Part shown: in pieces, positions 1 through 12,270 of the stretch
Layout: each line of letters opens with the position of its first letter
Numbering within the stretch: the stretch's first letter is position 1
NCBI GenBank assembly: GCA_036346375.1
Contig: CM070503.1
Location: 4,588,001-4,652,000, forward strand
Direction of reading: 5' to 3'
Source of the DNA: Guadua angustifolia
Lineage: Eukaryota > Streptophyta > Magnoliopsida > Poales > Poaceae
Length of the DNA stretch: 64,000 bases
Position numbers and translations under genes: made by a program
The notes under the pieces: model-generated
Told to the model about the DNA's origin: nothing
Seen by the model: the letters and a program-made list of their open reading frames with translations, nothing else
Databases searched by the model: none

Positions 1-607
1 ATAACAAATGAAGTTCAATGGTTTTATAGATTTTATTGACCAAACAAAAAAATTTAAATTTTTGAAAATTTTATAAATGGTACTGAGGCAATTATTAATA
101 TTTAATAAAATTTTAGATTATGATCACACTCGAGACAATTTAGAAAAATCTAACAAGTTTACTATCCCAATTATGTCTATTATGTTTTTGATTTTTTAAA
201 GATAACAAATGAAGTTAAATTATTTTGAAACTTTTATATATGATCCTAAATTACTAAATATGGTACCATAAATTTTTAAAATCATTATCAAGCTTATAAC
301 ATTTTATAAAAATCTAATAGTGTTTCTACCCAAATTTTAAAATGTCAAAAAAATTTAGTTTTTCAACAAATTTTCATGCAAGATGACTTTATTAAGGGTT
401 ATTGGACTAATTCTGGTCAAATTCGGCCCTAAAACATCAAAATCTAGTTTCAAAACCCAAAATTTCGCCCAGTTTGCCTGAAATTTCGCCGAAATTTCTG
501 AAATTAGTATACCAAATTTAATTTTTTTCCAAAAATTTAAATTTGGCTGGTACTTCAGATTTTGTCCTGTCCTGAAATCTGAAATTTCACCAAAAAATTT
601 AACCCTG
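1..607 (-). mobile_element. Partial Ac/Ds-like hAT element (end only)
   Basis: This is the end of a non-autonomous DNA element; its other end lies outside the window. Reverse-complemented, it aligns along its length with the complete element at 48316-49831: the block near 60-180 (GGTACTGAG, GATCACAC, CCCAATTATGTC) matches 48780-48900, and the block near 370-420 (ATAACCCTTAA) matches about 48550. Its outer end at 607 reads CCCTG, matching the CAGGG terminus of that copy, and the subterminal part is full of GAAATTTC/CGAAATTT motifs. A long reading frame on the minus strand (355-612) only reflects these repeats. I see no transposase. Confidence 0.7.
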
Positions 608-1214
608 CTCACAACAGTAGATATCCGCAGCGACCAGATCGCGTCTCCCGCCTTGGCCAGTGGGTCATGGGGACTGCGAATCCTCGTAACCTACTGGATA
701 GGGGCTAAAGAAGGGAAGTCTAACAAAAGGCTATGATTATCTCGGTCCGCCCGCATGCATTTAAGTTGCATATTAATTCGGTGGCACTGACGGCCGAAGA
801 TATTTTGTGGGTAAAGTTGAGCTGCTCTGTAGAGTGATATAAATGGTATTCGAATATGTCATGCTTCCGGTTAATGACGCTAAGTTAATCTAGGGTAATT
901 CCTATAACCGCGCTCAAGTAGTTTTCATAAATAGAATTTATCGTAAATTTGAGCTTTGCAAATAAACCCCCTGGTATTATCTATTATTTGGTTTGTATTT
1001 CAAATGTAAAATAAAACTGGTATTTAATATCTTACATCCATAATATTTAAAACCTGTGCCAATCTTTATTTACCCTTGCATATAGTATTCAGAATTTTTG
1101 TATGGTTTGTTGAGTACTGTTGTGTACTCACCCTTGCCTCCTACCCCCCTCTTGATTTTAATGAAGCCGGCGATTTCCAGGAGATCGTAGATGGCGACAA
1201 AGTTTGGTTTCGAA
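608..1214. other. Intergenic, possible LTR-retrotransposon remnant
   Basis: No gene is recognised. The stretch near 1100-1150, with GAGTACTGTTGTGTACTCACCCTTGC, resembles text seen in gypsy-type LTRs and leaders of grasses, but no ends or target-site duplication could be defined. The 64-residue minus-strand frame here (1070-1264) has no recognisable domain. Confidence 0.2.
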
Positions 1215-3705
1215 GGTAAAGGATCAAGTTGGTCTAGAGGAAGGGTGAATAGGCAACTTTTCAAAATTTTAGACTAAATCACAGATTAAATGACTTAACC
1301 TAAGAAATTAGTTACTAGAATAAGATGATCAATAGTAAAGCAAAAATGACTCAAAAGCAGCAAGAGATAATCACAAAGCAAAAACTTGCACAGGAGACAC
1401 AAAAATTTATCTCGTGGTTCGGAGCTAACCTCCTACTCCACGTTAGAGCACTTCTCTCGAAATATAGCTCCTCCAAAGCCAATCACAGTGGCTTTGGTGA
1501 TCACTAGAGTGATTCTTTCACTACTCCGGTGAGGTGAGTCCCAACCTCTTCACAAGAGTGGTGGACTTTCACAATCTCTTTTGGACAGGTCGCACCAACA
1601 CCTCCTCCAAGCCATCTAGGAACACTTAGTTCTAAGAGTAAGAAACTATCCACAAGTCTCGTCTTTTGGTTCACTAGCACAACACTTAACTAGACTAAAC
1701 TTGGAGCCAAACACTTAAAAGTGTTAAGTTTTGGAGTTCAAAATTGAAGCACAGTCTCCTTGGTGGAATGGAAACTCAAGAATGCTAAAATATCAAGGAG
1801 ATAAAAAATATTCAAAAGTTCTAAGGTAGAAGGCTCAGAAAATGTTTACATAGCCATTTGAGCTGAATATAGCCGTTACATCTACCACAATAGCGTTGGA
1901 ACGTGTCAGACTGTTAAACACAGGCTATCACATTTGCAACGGACTTAGCAAAAATAGGCTTAGAGATTAGATCTTTGTACTCCGGACTAATGTTGTTGAA
2001 AAGAGCATTTGCATCGGACTAAATTTGCTTGGTCCGGCGCATAGTCACAAAGTTCACGGTTCGAAGAGGTCGAGGTACGGGGTCGCAGGACGTGGGTCGA
2101 CACTTGGAAAAAATAAGGTTCGAAGAGGGTATACCCCTTTGGTACGAGAACCAAGGATTTGGTGCGTGACCCCGATGCATATGGGTTGATGATCCCGGGT
2201 CGACACCATATACCTGTCTAGAAGCTGCAACAGCAGCAGTGGAGGATAGAATAAAAAGGGAAAAGAAAAGGGAAAGAAGGGAAAAGAGAAGGGAGGCCCA
2301 GCCCACCATGCAGCATTGCAGCCCTTATCTTTCCCTTCCCGTAGTACATTAGGTAACCCGCAGCCCAAGCCCAGGCGGCCAGAACCAATTTCGCTACTCC
2401 CATCTTCTTCGTCTCTCTCTGTCGATCATCGCTCCCGTAGCAGCGTCGCCGGCTCCGTCTTCTTCGTCCCTCTCCGCCGGTCACCAGCCTTCCCCACGTC
2501 CTTGGCCCTCAGATGGATCCCTATTGCCACTCCTCGTCCAGATCGGGTGCCGCCAGAAGCTTCTTCAGATCAACCACGACGCCAGAAGCCCTTTCAGATC
2601 AACCGCCATTGTTCCTCCCTTCCAGATCACCCACGAGTCGCCAGAGATGGGTAGGTCATGTCGCTTGGTCTCCCGTTCTTCTTCTCCTCTTCCTCCCTTC
2701 CCCCTCACCTCTTTCTCACTGATTCTGGTAAGACGACGTGCAGGACCATGCGAGCGCCTTGCTGCAGTGGGACGTCGACCCCGACCCTCAAACGGGGACA
2801 GCGACACGGGGACGTGGAACGCCTTCGACACCGACCCCTATTACTATGGTCCAGCGTACATAGGATTTTAGGATATTTTGGTCCAGTAAAAAGATGTGAA
2901 TTTGTACATGTGCGCCGGACCAAAAATTTTGGTCCGCAGTAGAAGGATTTCAAGGAAGTCTATACCAATGGACTTTTTGAAATCAGAGATATGAGTCTAA
3001 CTGAGAAGAATGCATCTGCTCTGGACTAGATTTTGTGTTAGCAAACTTTGATCCATCGTAAATGGCGTATGCTCGGTTTGATTTAAACAATGAATACTTT
3101 CACCGCGGACTTAAAAGGAAAAAGGTCCGGCGAAGATGGGCTTGCACCGGACTAAATTTTATGAAAAAAGTTAATATGGTTCGTCGTGAAAGAGATACGC
3201 TCTGTTAGAAATTTGATTGAGTAGATTTCGGCGCCGGATCAAAAGGATAATGGTTCGGTGAAGACTTTAGCTGGCTCCGGACAATATTTTGAAAGAACAA
3301 GAATGGTCCGGCGGGAATTGGATTTTAACTGAGGTTGCGCCAGACTTAAGGAAAGAGTAATGAAGTTGAGTTTGGGGAAAACACATACTGATTGTTCAAG
3401 GAAAGGATTGATTTTAGAAGGAATATATTAGAATGACATTGACTTCAAGCTGTCTATTTAGTCTTAGCCTATGAACTAAAATTTTAACTTGTGTACAATC
3501 CTCCTTAATAATACGGCCAAAATAAAATAAATCTAGCTACTTGACTTGAATCATCTCACAAGTCAAAACTAGTAACAAGGTTCCTTAATCTTGACCTTTT
3601 TAATGTCTTCTTCGATACTTCAACCAGCATTCTTCATAGTTTAGTGATTATTGACTTAATCATCAACACTATAACCATACAATTATATGAAAGATAAAAA
3701 TTAGG
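1215..3705 (-). mobile_element. Decayed Ty1-copia (SIRE/Maximus-like) LTR remnant
   Basis: Read on the minus strand the segment begins near 3705 with CTAGGCCCCCTAA followed by GATTAAGTCAATAATCAC. It carries many scattered CCGGAC/GTCCGG motifs (for example at 2030, 2920, 3130, 3240) and ends near 1215-1270 with GCCTATTCACCCTTCCTCTA. This order is the usual layout of the long LTRs of SIRE/Maximus copia elements in grasses, where the last motif immediately precedes the primer-binding site. No primer-binding site, coding domain or target-site duplication is preserved, so it is a degenerate LTR. A GC-rich segment at about 2040-2880 interrupts it. The family assignment is from memory of motif order. 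Confidence 0.4.
2040..2880. other. GC-rich insertion inside the LTR remnant
   Basis: The base composition changes sharply relative to the flanking AT-rich LTR text. The segment is rich in CTTC/CCGCC and reads like a plant 5' UTR or promoter, and it ends with a GGGGACGGGGAC-like stretch near 2790-2820. Several overlapping frames of 80-115 codons exist on both strands, but none has a domain; they are explained by high GC. It could be a MITE, a captured promoter or a 5' UTR. No terminal repeats were found by eye. Confidence 0.3.
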
Positions 3706-4690
3706 GGGCCTAGATGCTATCAGAAGGCCGACCTATCTGTTCAAGCCTTTCTGTGGGTGTTTTGTAATGTATCTGGTGTCAGCCACACCTTTTTATAAAA
3801 CTCTATCTGTTAAGCTCTTAATTTATCTATCATTTATTCGCTTTCGCTCTTTTATCTAGCAATATACACTTGGTTATCTACAGCTAAAATCCTGGGTAGC
3901 TGTGAAGGTATTTATACGCACCCCCTAAAAAAGAGCGGTCCGTTACACCAAGTGTGTGGTGCATTCTTCCCTATGTACGTACGTCCCGTTCCATCAAGCT
4001 ACATATATAAATCAACTCTCTCTCTCAACTCACGACAATCAACACAACTCAAACACACACCTCAATCATGCTCGCCAAACATTATGAATTTTTTAGAATT
4101 TTATTTAATGCACCAACTCTAATCTCTACAATAGGGCATATATATCTAGACATTATACTAGTGCACGATGCAAGGATAAAACATATATAAATCAATTCAA
4201 ATTCACCTCCTAAATGTGTACAACTTAGACTCTAAAAGATAAAAAGATATTACAACTTTAAAACCTAAATCCGGCCGACCAATAGATTGAAACTTGTCAA
4301 TATGATTAAAAATAGAGGGAAGCAAAATTGAAAGGTTTCACTATAAAGAGATATGAAAATAATCTTCTAAGCTTTTGTGAAAGTCTAAGGACGCCAAAAT
4401 ACAAACTCAGAGGTGAGAGTTTTGGACTTTTTAAGGCCGACATAAAACTAAGTAGATTTTCTTTATTTCTCTTTGGACCGAATTAGGCTCTTGGTTTCTT
4501 TATCTTCTACGAATTGGGTTCTTTTTTCTATCTAAATCAAGCGGTAGCTCACATATGATCAATCCATGTGACCTTGGCCCATGCGGCATTGGCCCCATGT
4601 GGCCATGCCCATGCTTATGCTTTTGGCTGGTCCATACGGGTCATAGCTAACATATATGTTGTCTCCATATGATTTACGCATTGCTAATTA
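3706..4690. other. Intergenic, nothing recognised
   Basis: AT-rich sequence with short CT-rich runs near 4015-4030. I see no coding exon, terminal repeat or RNA gene. Confidence 0.3.
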
Positions 4691-4739
4691 TAACATTCCT
4701 AGAGTTCGTAGATTTCACGCCTAGCCACCGATGCCACGT

Positions 4740-5345
4740 GTCGGCCTTGCACAAACGCCCCTCAAAAAATCCGTAATTACGTTTAGGTCCTTTCGGCGGT
4801 TTTTTTGCGAAAAGGACCTTTTAGTTCAACAGAATCGTGAATTTTCGTGAAAGGACCCTAAATAAATACTAAAAAATAGCGTACAAAAATATAATTACGT
4901 TTAGGTCCTTTCGATGGTTTTTTTACGAAAAGGACCTTTTGGTTCAGCAAAATCGCTAATCTTTCGTGAAAAGACTCTAAATAAATGCCGAAAAAGTAAG
5001 TACGTTTAAAAAACGCGAATCTTTCATGTAAGGACCCTAGATAAATGCCAAAAAAAACATAATTATGTTTAGATCGTTCCAGCTATTTTCCGCGAGAAGG
5101 ACCTTTCGATTTCACGCGGCCGCGGCCAATTTTTTTTTTAAAAAAAAGCCGAGAAAAACGAAATTGTATTTTTTTACAGAAAAAAACTGGGTCAGATTTT
5201 GGTTCAGCAAGATCGCGATACTTTTGTGAAAGGACCCTGGATAAATGCCAAAAAGGGCATAATTACGTTTAGATCATTCCAGCTGTTTTTCGCGAAAAGG
5301 ACCTTTCGTTTTAGTGCAATCATAGACACGCGCGGCGTGTCACAC
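4740..5345. repeat. Imperfect tandem repeat with hairpin units
   Basis: At least four diverged units each begin with a TAATTACGTTTAGGTCCTTTCG-like text (near 4774, 4891, 5061 and 5261). In each unit AGGTCCTTTCG is followed within about 15 bases by its inverse, CGAAAAGGACCT, so every unit can fold into a short hairpin. AAAGGACCCTAAATAAATGCC forms a second shared block. Related GGTCCTTTC motifs recur at about 59330-59480 and 59920. The superfamily is unknown; the subterminal region of a large DNA transposon or a Helitron are possibilities. Confidence 0.55.
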
Positions 5346-5619
5346 TGCGAAACGTTCGTAGTATAATATATTTCTCATGGTTTATGGTTTCGACCATCAT
5401 TTCTTGGCCTTCTCCCTCAACTACATGCTTGAACTTTTTTTTCCTCAAAACAGCATCAATTTAATCGTTCATATTGATTTGTACATTTGGAACACCATCC
5501 AAAATAGTATTGATAATTGGAGCCGTGTCAAAATGATAGCATCATCCCATCAAATTTTATGAGATATTCCATGATAATCAAATCAGTCTTAAATAAGGTG
5601 ATCCCTCCCACTAAACGTC

Positions 5620-6944
5620 CACTACTACAAAACAACACATACGTGACACTCTATTTATAGCGGTTTATCTGGAACCGTCACAAATAACATTATCAGTGGC
5701 AGTTTTAAAAAAATGCCGAGAAAACTATTTGTGATGGTTTTTATTTGGAACCGTCACAAATAATGCATTATCAATGGCGGTTTTTCTTTGAAACTACCAC
5801 ACATACACCTGTGACGGTTTTAACCAAAAACTGCCATTGATAATGTGAGTATTTGTGGCGATTTTTGGCTAAAACTACCACTGATAATATTATCTATGAC
5901 GGTTTTTATTTGAAACCACCACAAATAATAAAAAAATAAATTTTTTAAATATTGCTAATTACCACTCATGCCTTCTGATTTGAAAGAATTGAAATTAAAT
6001 AATATTACATTCGAAATAATTGGAATTAATATTCTATTTGCAATAATTGAAAAGAATGATCAAAACAGATTCAAAACTTTAGAGGCCATTTTGAAACCCT
6101 AAACAACCTGTTTTTGGAATTCCTTCACCGCGCACGTACTCGCACAAAACATCTAGATCCGTCCATTTGATTTTCACACACTTATGAAATTCGAGTGCTA
6201 CTTTTCGTTATCTTTCTAACGAATCAAATAACGCCCCGATCGGAGTTACGAGTCAAAAGTTATGGCCATTTTAACTAAAGTGCTCGAATTTCGTATTTGG
6301 AAATGAGAATCGGTGCTCGAAAGAATATAATTGGAGAGCTCATCATGTGATGATTCCGGAAAGAATAAGAACATCAAAATCGAAGATACGAGTCAAAAGT
6401 TATAGTGCTTTTACAAGTTTCATTAATAGTAATGGCACATATGTTGCAAGCATAATTAATAGTCATATGTATGGAAAATAAGTTTGAAAGCTTTAAATTT
6501 TACTAATTAACTATATAGTTTGCTAATTTGAAATAATTGGAAATCAGTGTTCGAGTGCTTCACAGGGTTAAAGAGAGGATGTACACATTATATGTTGGAT
6601 ATGATCATACCCCCACTAAAGTACAGAATCTTATAAAAACTTTGAAATTAAGCGTGTTTGGACAAGAGTAGTAATAGGATGGGTGAAAAACGTCTGGTTC
6701 TAATCAGAATTTTGAAATCGAGTGTTCGCGAGCGAGAGTAGTATTAGGATAGGTGACCTCCTGGAAAATCCCTCTTAATTTAATGTTTTTAAACTGCAGC
6801 TATGTAAAAAACGCTAATATTATCGGTAACGGTTTTTGGCTAGAACGGTTTCCCGATTATCAATAGCACTATATCACTGGCGGTTTGAAAACCGCCACCG
6901 ACGGCAGTTACGAACCGCTACTGATACGTATTTTTCTAGTAGTG
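5620..6944. mobile_element. Non-autonomous CACTA (En/Spm) element, 1.3 kb
   Basis: The left end reads CACTACTACAAAA and the right end reads TTTTTCTAGTAGTG, the inverted termini of the CACTA superfamily. Subterminal regions on both sides are packed with short repeats of the type GTGACGGTTTT / AACCGTCAC (5640-5900) and GGTAACGGTTTTTGG / AACCGCCAC (6815-6925). The flanking trinucleotides are GTC and GCC, so the 3-bp target duplication is either mutated by one base or absent. No transposase is encoded; the interior (5940-6780) holds only AT-rich non-coding sequence, including GTTATCTTTCTAACGAATC text common in such elements. Confidence 0.85.
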
Positions 6945-8518
6945 GCCCCATATTAAGACCGTCCGGTACATATACTATACTGCTACTGTTCCATACTATG
7001 GCTTTCTCCATACTCCGCATTGACTGGTGATCTGAATCACAAATTTATGATGATGCTCCCATATGAAACGCCTGCCAGCCCGGGACAAAATCGCCACACC
7101 TTCGAATTATACAGAACTTAAGGACGCAATGAATGTGACCAACAAAGGGCGCAGTGGCAGCGAGCCGCAAGGGCAGTCCTAAATCCTAATGAGTATTGTC
7201 TATAGCATTACCTATAGAATTAGAGAAGAGAGAGTATTTATTATATAATATTCATAACAAATCTTGAATAGATAGTATGTATGTTTTAGTAATTCAAATA
7301 CATTAATTAACTTGTATGCATGCAAAAACATGTTACAGGGAAATCGCTCGGACTCTCAATGGCAAATTTTCGATGTTTATTCTTTTTGATCAAATATAAA
7401 AACGATTTCTTGCATGAGATATCACTTTCTTCTTTTAATAACTGTTCAGATTATTTTTTACCTCTATAGCACATTATTAGTATACACGCTAGTTAGACAT
7501 CATTTACGTGCCTTATTGGGACTACCCTAACCCAGCTGTACTTTTGATCATCATCTCTGCCAGGCGCCACCGGCACGGCACGGGCAAGGTAAACGTAGAC
7601 ACGTGGTACCAAGAAACTGCCAAATGATTGACAGGATAACTGTACCAAGGTGTTCGTATAGATCGAGCGTGATGGTCTCGAAGTATGGGCAAATCTATAG
7701 ATCAATTTCATGGAGGGTACGCACACACATGGCAACTGATCGCCGGGCCATTACTGAGAGAGATGAGCGCAGGCACGTTCACGAAGACGTACGCTCGTAG
7801 TCATGCAGGTAGGCCAGGCGCCTTTCATGGTCCCCTTTCGCGACGCTGCCGCATGGCGCTAAACGACTAACGCGTGCATGAGATGTGCCGCTGCGCCGTT
7901 CGGACTCTTGCTGTCTTGGGACCATTTCTATCGGCCCGTCGCCAATGTCGCCATGCACTGTATGCTTGCATGACTGCGGACGGCATGGGCCTAATTAAAT
8001 TGGGAAAATGATCTGACCTGGGCTGCAAGTGTTTGCAGATTGCTACGGTCCATTCAGATTTGGACTAGTTAGGCCATCATGGTCGTCGTCGCGGGGATGG
8101 GCCAACACGACTAAACTCAGCGTTCTCCACTCATGGTCGAGTCATGGACCTGAACTGAAGTTTGCAGAATTGGGCTCACGCATCGCAACATCAGAAGCTA
8201 TTATTTTTCTTTTCTTGATTTTGTTTTTAAATTTTGAAAACTCGTTTTCTAGGAACATCAAACATACGTTCTGTTCATTTTATAATTACTTGTGACACCA
8301 TAATACAAAATGGATATTTCTCTTAATGTATTGCATATGTGTTTTTTTTTTAAATAGGATGTTGAGGTTGACTAGTTTACTAACTAGTTCAAACATCTAG
8401 AGTTTTCTTTTTTTAATGATATTCTGTACCTGAGTGTAGAATAGTTATTCTACGCGTCGGTCGGACGAGCGCGTCCAAACCACCCACAGATGCCTACTTC
8501 GTGTGTTGCCTAAACCAA
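6945..8518. other. Intergenic, nothing recognised
   Basis: No exon or repeat terminus is recognised. Short reading frames between 7490 and 8295 on both strands have no conserved motif and no plausible splice context. Confidence 0.3.
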
Positions 8519-8960
8519 TTAGTTACGTAGCCAACCAACTAATAAATGTTTTTCGTTGGTCGTACTATAATATTTTTTCTTTGATTTATCCATAGTTTTT
8601 ATTGGTAGATTTGATTCACGAACGGTTTTCATTTGTAGCTTACTGACAATAAGGGGAACATAATGATACAAGTCTCGCCAATAAACATTAAATGATTGAG
8701 ATTTTACTGTCGAATGCATTCTGATTTACTGGATGTGTTGTTCAATTTTACTATTGAACCTTGTAGATGGCCGTGTGACAATGGTAATATGAAATACACC
8801 AAAGTTATTGCCAAATACACTGCAATTTACTGGTCATGTCTTTAGATTTTATCACTGAACCTCACTATGGCATATTATGGCCATGTGATAGTGGCAATAC
8901 AAAATAAATCAAAGTTCCTGCCAAATACACTCCAAATTACTTGATGTGTTGTTAGATTTT
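8519..8960. repeat. Half-palindrome copy followed by tandem repeat
   Basis: 8519-8720 is similar to one arm of the palindromic units at 11311-12090, sharing TTTCTTTGATTTA, CACRAACSGTTTT and GTAGCTTACTGAC. It runs into about 2.3 tandem copies of a roughly 100-110-bp unit starting near 8724, 8825 and 8935. The units share ATTTACTGG, TATTGAACCT, GGCCRTGTGA and CAAAGTTMYTGCCAAATACACT. This looks like decayed MITE-type material. Confidence 0.5.
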
Positions 8961-9817
8961 AGTGTCATTTTGAGCACATATAGGCATATATAGAGAGAAA
9001 TGTGGGTTAATTGCAAACTTTGAATGATGATGTCTTCTAAACCATTTATCCCATTTACAATCCGTTTGAAGCGTTTTGATGAAAAAAGTGCTTAATAAAA
9101 AAGATTCACGATGAATATGTTTTAAAATTGTAAAAACAATTAATGCATTAAAACTTTGCATTTATTGTACATAAGATAAGATAAACAATTACTGTACCAT
9201 TTTAGCACAAAAAAATATGGGTATTGGCGGAAGTGTGAGGTGGTGGTTTTCTTTGACCAGTCTTTTTAGGAAAGATGGGACATTGTTTCTACCCTACAGA
9301 AGGTGCAGATTAGCATGAGTATTAACGCTGACACAAGTCGGCAGTATCTGACAGTCCAGATCCAAAGCTACAAGGTTTTCTAGCCAACACTCCGGTTTTG
9401 TCGCCGTACTTCTGTCTGCTAGCTTGCACAGAAAGCCCGGGTGAATCCATCGCTGCTGTCTTTATCGGTGGATTAAATCAAACGACATGACCTACTGCAG
9501 GCAGTTCATTGTATACTCTTGTATCTAGCAAGGGTTTTTCTTTCGGGTCTCCTGAAGTGGTTGGAAGTTGAACCCTAAATCCACAAGACCAACACTAGCT
9601 AGGAAGAGGTCTTGTATAATGCTGGTGGAAATATCCCAAGAAGAATATCGCAATGTTACTAGTCAACTCGGATCAATAATGGTTAAGACTTAAGAGCACA
9701 CCATCTACTGCTTAGGCAGGCACTGAGCCACTGATAAATTAGCAGGTCGGTAAAGCATCAGTGTCTGACATCACAGGTCAGGCAACACCAGTGTGTAACC
9801 CGCCCTAGCTTGCTTAA
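8961..9817. other. Intergenic, nothing recognised
   Basis: No coding exon, RNA gene or transposon end could be identified. Confidence 0.3.
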
Positions 9818-10034
9818 GGCCATTCACAATGGGAGTTTCATTTTCATTAAATGATATGACGCATCATCATGTTTGGTGACATAGCAAGGTAATTATGAAG
9901 AGAGAGATAGAGAGAGTTTCATGAGAGGTGAGGGAGTTTCATCTAGATGAAACCCAAGATACACGGTTACCTAGATAAAAGCTAATGTGGGACTCTTGAA
10001 AACTGGGAAATGAAACTATGCACTGGGAATGTTG
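9818..10034. mobile_element. Tourist-like MITE (PIF/Harbinger), 217 bp
   Basis: The element starts GGCCATTCACAATGGGAG and ends CACTGGGAATGTTG, imperfect inverted termini. It is flanked on both sides by TAA (9815-9817 and 10035-10037), the 3-bp target duplication expected of PIF/Harbinger MITEs. GAAACTC/GAGTTTCAT motifs repeat internally. It encodes nothing. Confidence 0.7.
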
Positions 10035-11258
10035 TAAGTAGTTAAGTGCGATTCCTTTTGTTTTGGTAGACAAGTTAGCAGATGTTTAATTAGTATCAGT
10101 ATATCTAGGTCAGAGAGAGTTGGTTAGATGCTATATATATACAGCATGTACTTTAAGAAATATATTGCAAAAAGGCCACATGATGATCATATACTATCTC
10201 AACAAATAATAGCACATATGTATATTTAACGTATCCTATGCATTCAACCGCTTGATGCACCCTACGATCATAATCTAGCCGTCCAGAAGCAGGCTACAGA
10301 ATCTAGCAGAAAAGCGCCTGCACCTCGCTGCGAATTTTGCAATACAGAGCTTAAACCCGTAAATTGCAAGTAACTTTAACTGGAGCTGTCAGTTGGGCTA
10401 GACCTGGTTGGTGAAAAACGTTGAATTGATGTAGTTGCCAGGCTGCTAGATTAATTAATGCTAGGAAATGGTCATGCATGCCGTACTCATGTTATTGCAT
10501 CTAGTAGCACATGGGCTAATGATGTAATCAAATGGAGGAGGACACGGCACTCTTTATCAATCAGCCTAGCAGCAACCTTGATAAGGCAACGTTTGATTGG
10601 GGATACATGCAGGCCAAGCGCGATATACTCCAAATTAATCGATGACTGTACGCTTGACAGCTATGCCAGGTTCTCACTAATCATGACGCTGACCATTCTT
10701 ACTTCTTCTTCTTCTTGTGTGGCGATGGCATGATGCCAACCATTCGTGAATAAAGAAATTTAGTCCTTTTTTCATCAGAAAAAGTCCAAATTTTCTTTCC
10801 TCATCTGTATAACGATAGTAAAGAGGGGACGTTGAACTTTATCCAATGGACTAGGCATTGGTGCAAACAAGTCGACGGTATTCCGAGCTCGATAAAGTTT
10901 GAGCGAGCTTGAGTTAAGATTTAAATCTGGATCTAAACTTAAGCTCAACTCAGTCTAAGCTCTACTGTAAGGAGCCTGCTACGAGGAAGATGCACGAAAA
11001 CGACTTGTGTTTGAGTACGTCTTCTGCTTGCTAGTCTATCAAGCCAAACTCTTAATATCATGCACACGGCAGCTCCATCTCTGCAAAGCTTCCTTGCACG
11101 ATCTTACATGTCTTCTCATGTTCAGATTTCTGAACTGCATTCGATGGACAATATATACACACGCAGTAGGGTTTGCCGTAGCTTTGCTATTCTACATGTA
11201 AGCCGTAATCCTGTCGCTGAACTAGATAACGTGAACGCAAACGTTTACTGTGAACACA
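10035..11258. other. Intergenic, nothing recognised
   Basis: No gene is seen. Around 10880-10970 there is a cluster of AAGCTCGAT / GAGCGAGCTTGAG / AAGCTCAAC motifs typical of decayed repetitive DNA. The frame at 10458-10733 has no recognisable domain. Confidence 0.3.
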
Positions 11259-12140
11259 TACATGCGCCGACTGATAAATGTCATTCGTAATTTATACATG
11301 TATATGTTTTTTCTTTGATTTAGCCATAACATTTTACTGATAGCTCAAATTCACAAACCGTTTTTACTAGTAGCTCACTGACGACGAAAGCAACACATTG
11401 ATATAAATCTCGGCGCATAAAATAGATTTTATTATCCATATACATAGATGCTACTATTGGTAAGCATATATTTTACTACTATACCAGAGGTCCAACAGCC
11501 TGTGCGCTAGTAAAATGTTACGATGCATTCAGTAAAATGGCAATAAAAACTCATTCGTGTAGCATTTATCAGAGAGACTTATATTATTATATTACTCTTG
11601 TCGTCAGTAAGCTATTGGTGAAAAATGTTCGTGCATCGGAGCTGTCAATAAAAAGTTATAGTCAAATCAAAGAATACAGATTCATATACAGACTAGAAAC
11701 ACATTACATAAGACATTTGCATACATGCGCCGACTAATAAATATCATTCTAGTTTGTACATTTCTTTGATTTAGCCATAACATTTTACTGACAACTCCGA
11801 TTGACAAACCGTTTTCACCAGTAGCTTATTGATGACGAGAGCAACACACTGATATAAGTCTCGATATATAAAACAGATTTTACTAACCATATATATAGAT
11901 ATTACTATCGGTATACGTAGATTTTACTATCATACAGTAGTAAATTGATGTACATTTGGCAGTAAAATTTGATTTATATGATGTTTATTAGCGAGACTTA
12001 TATCATGTTGTTTCTCTCATCATTAGTAATCTAATGGTGAAATTTGTTCATGAATCGGATAAGCGGATAAAAAGTTATGGCTAAAACAAATAGAAATCAT
12101 ATTCATACATACTGTATCTCTGGGTCACATATATGCATGC
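11259..12140. repeat. Two tandem palindromic (foldback) units
   Basis: Each unit begins with ACATGCGCCGACTRATAAAT (11266 and 11727). It then has a long imperfect inverted repeat whose left arm opens TTCTTTGATTTAGCCATAAC and contains CACAAACCGTTTT, GTAGCTCACTGACGACG and GATATAAATCTCG. The right arm repeats these in reverse complement (near 11570-11673 and 11990-12090). The centres hold short GTAAAAT / ATTTTACTA runs. The units are about 460 bp apart, so this is a tandem duplication of a foldback MITE-like element. RNA from either unit would form a hairpin of about 100-bp arms. Confidence 0.7.
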
Positions 12141-12270
12141 ATTAATTCCGGACTGTTAATATTCTAAAACTCGGCAACGAATTTCATAGCGCTAATTAGT
12201 GCAACGCCCGGCATGATGAATGCTTGCTTGTTGCTACGCTACGCACATGCAACTGCATCAGAGTAATTAA

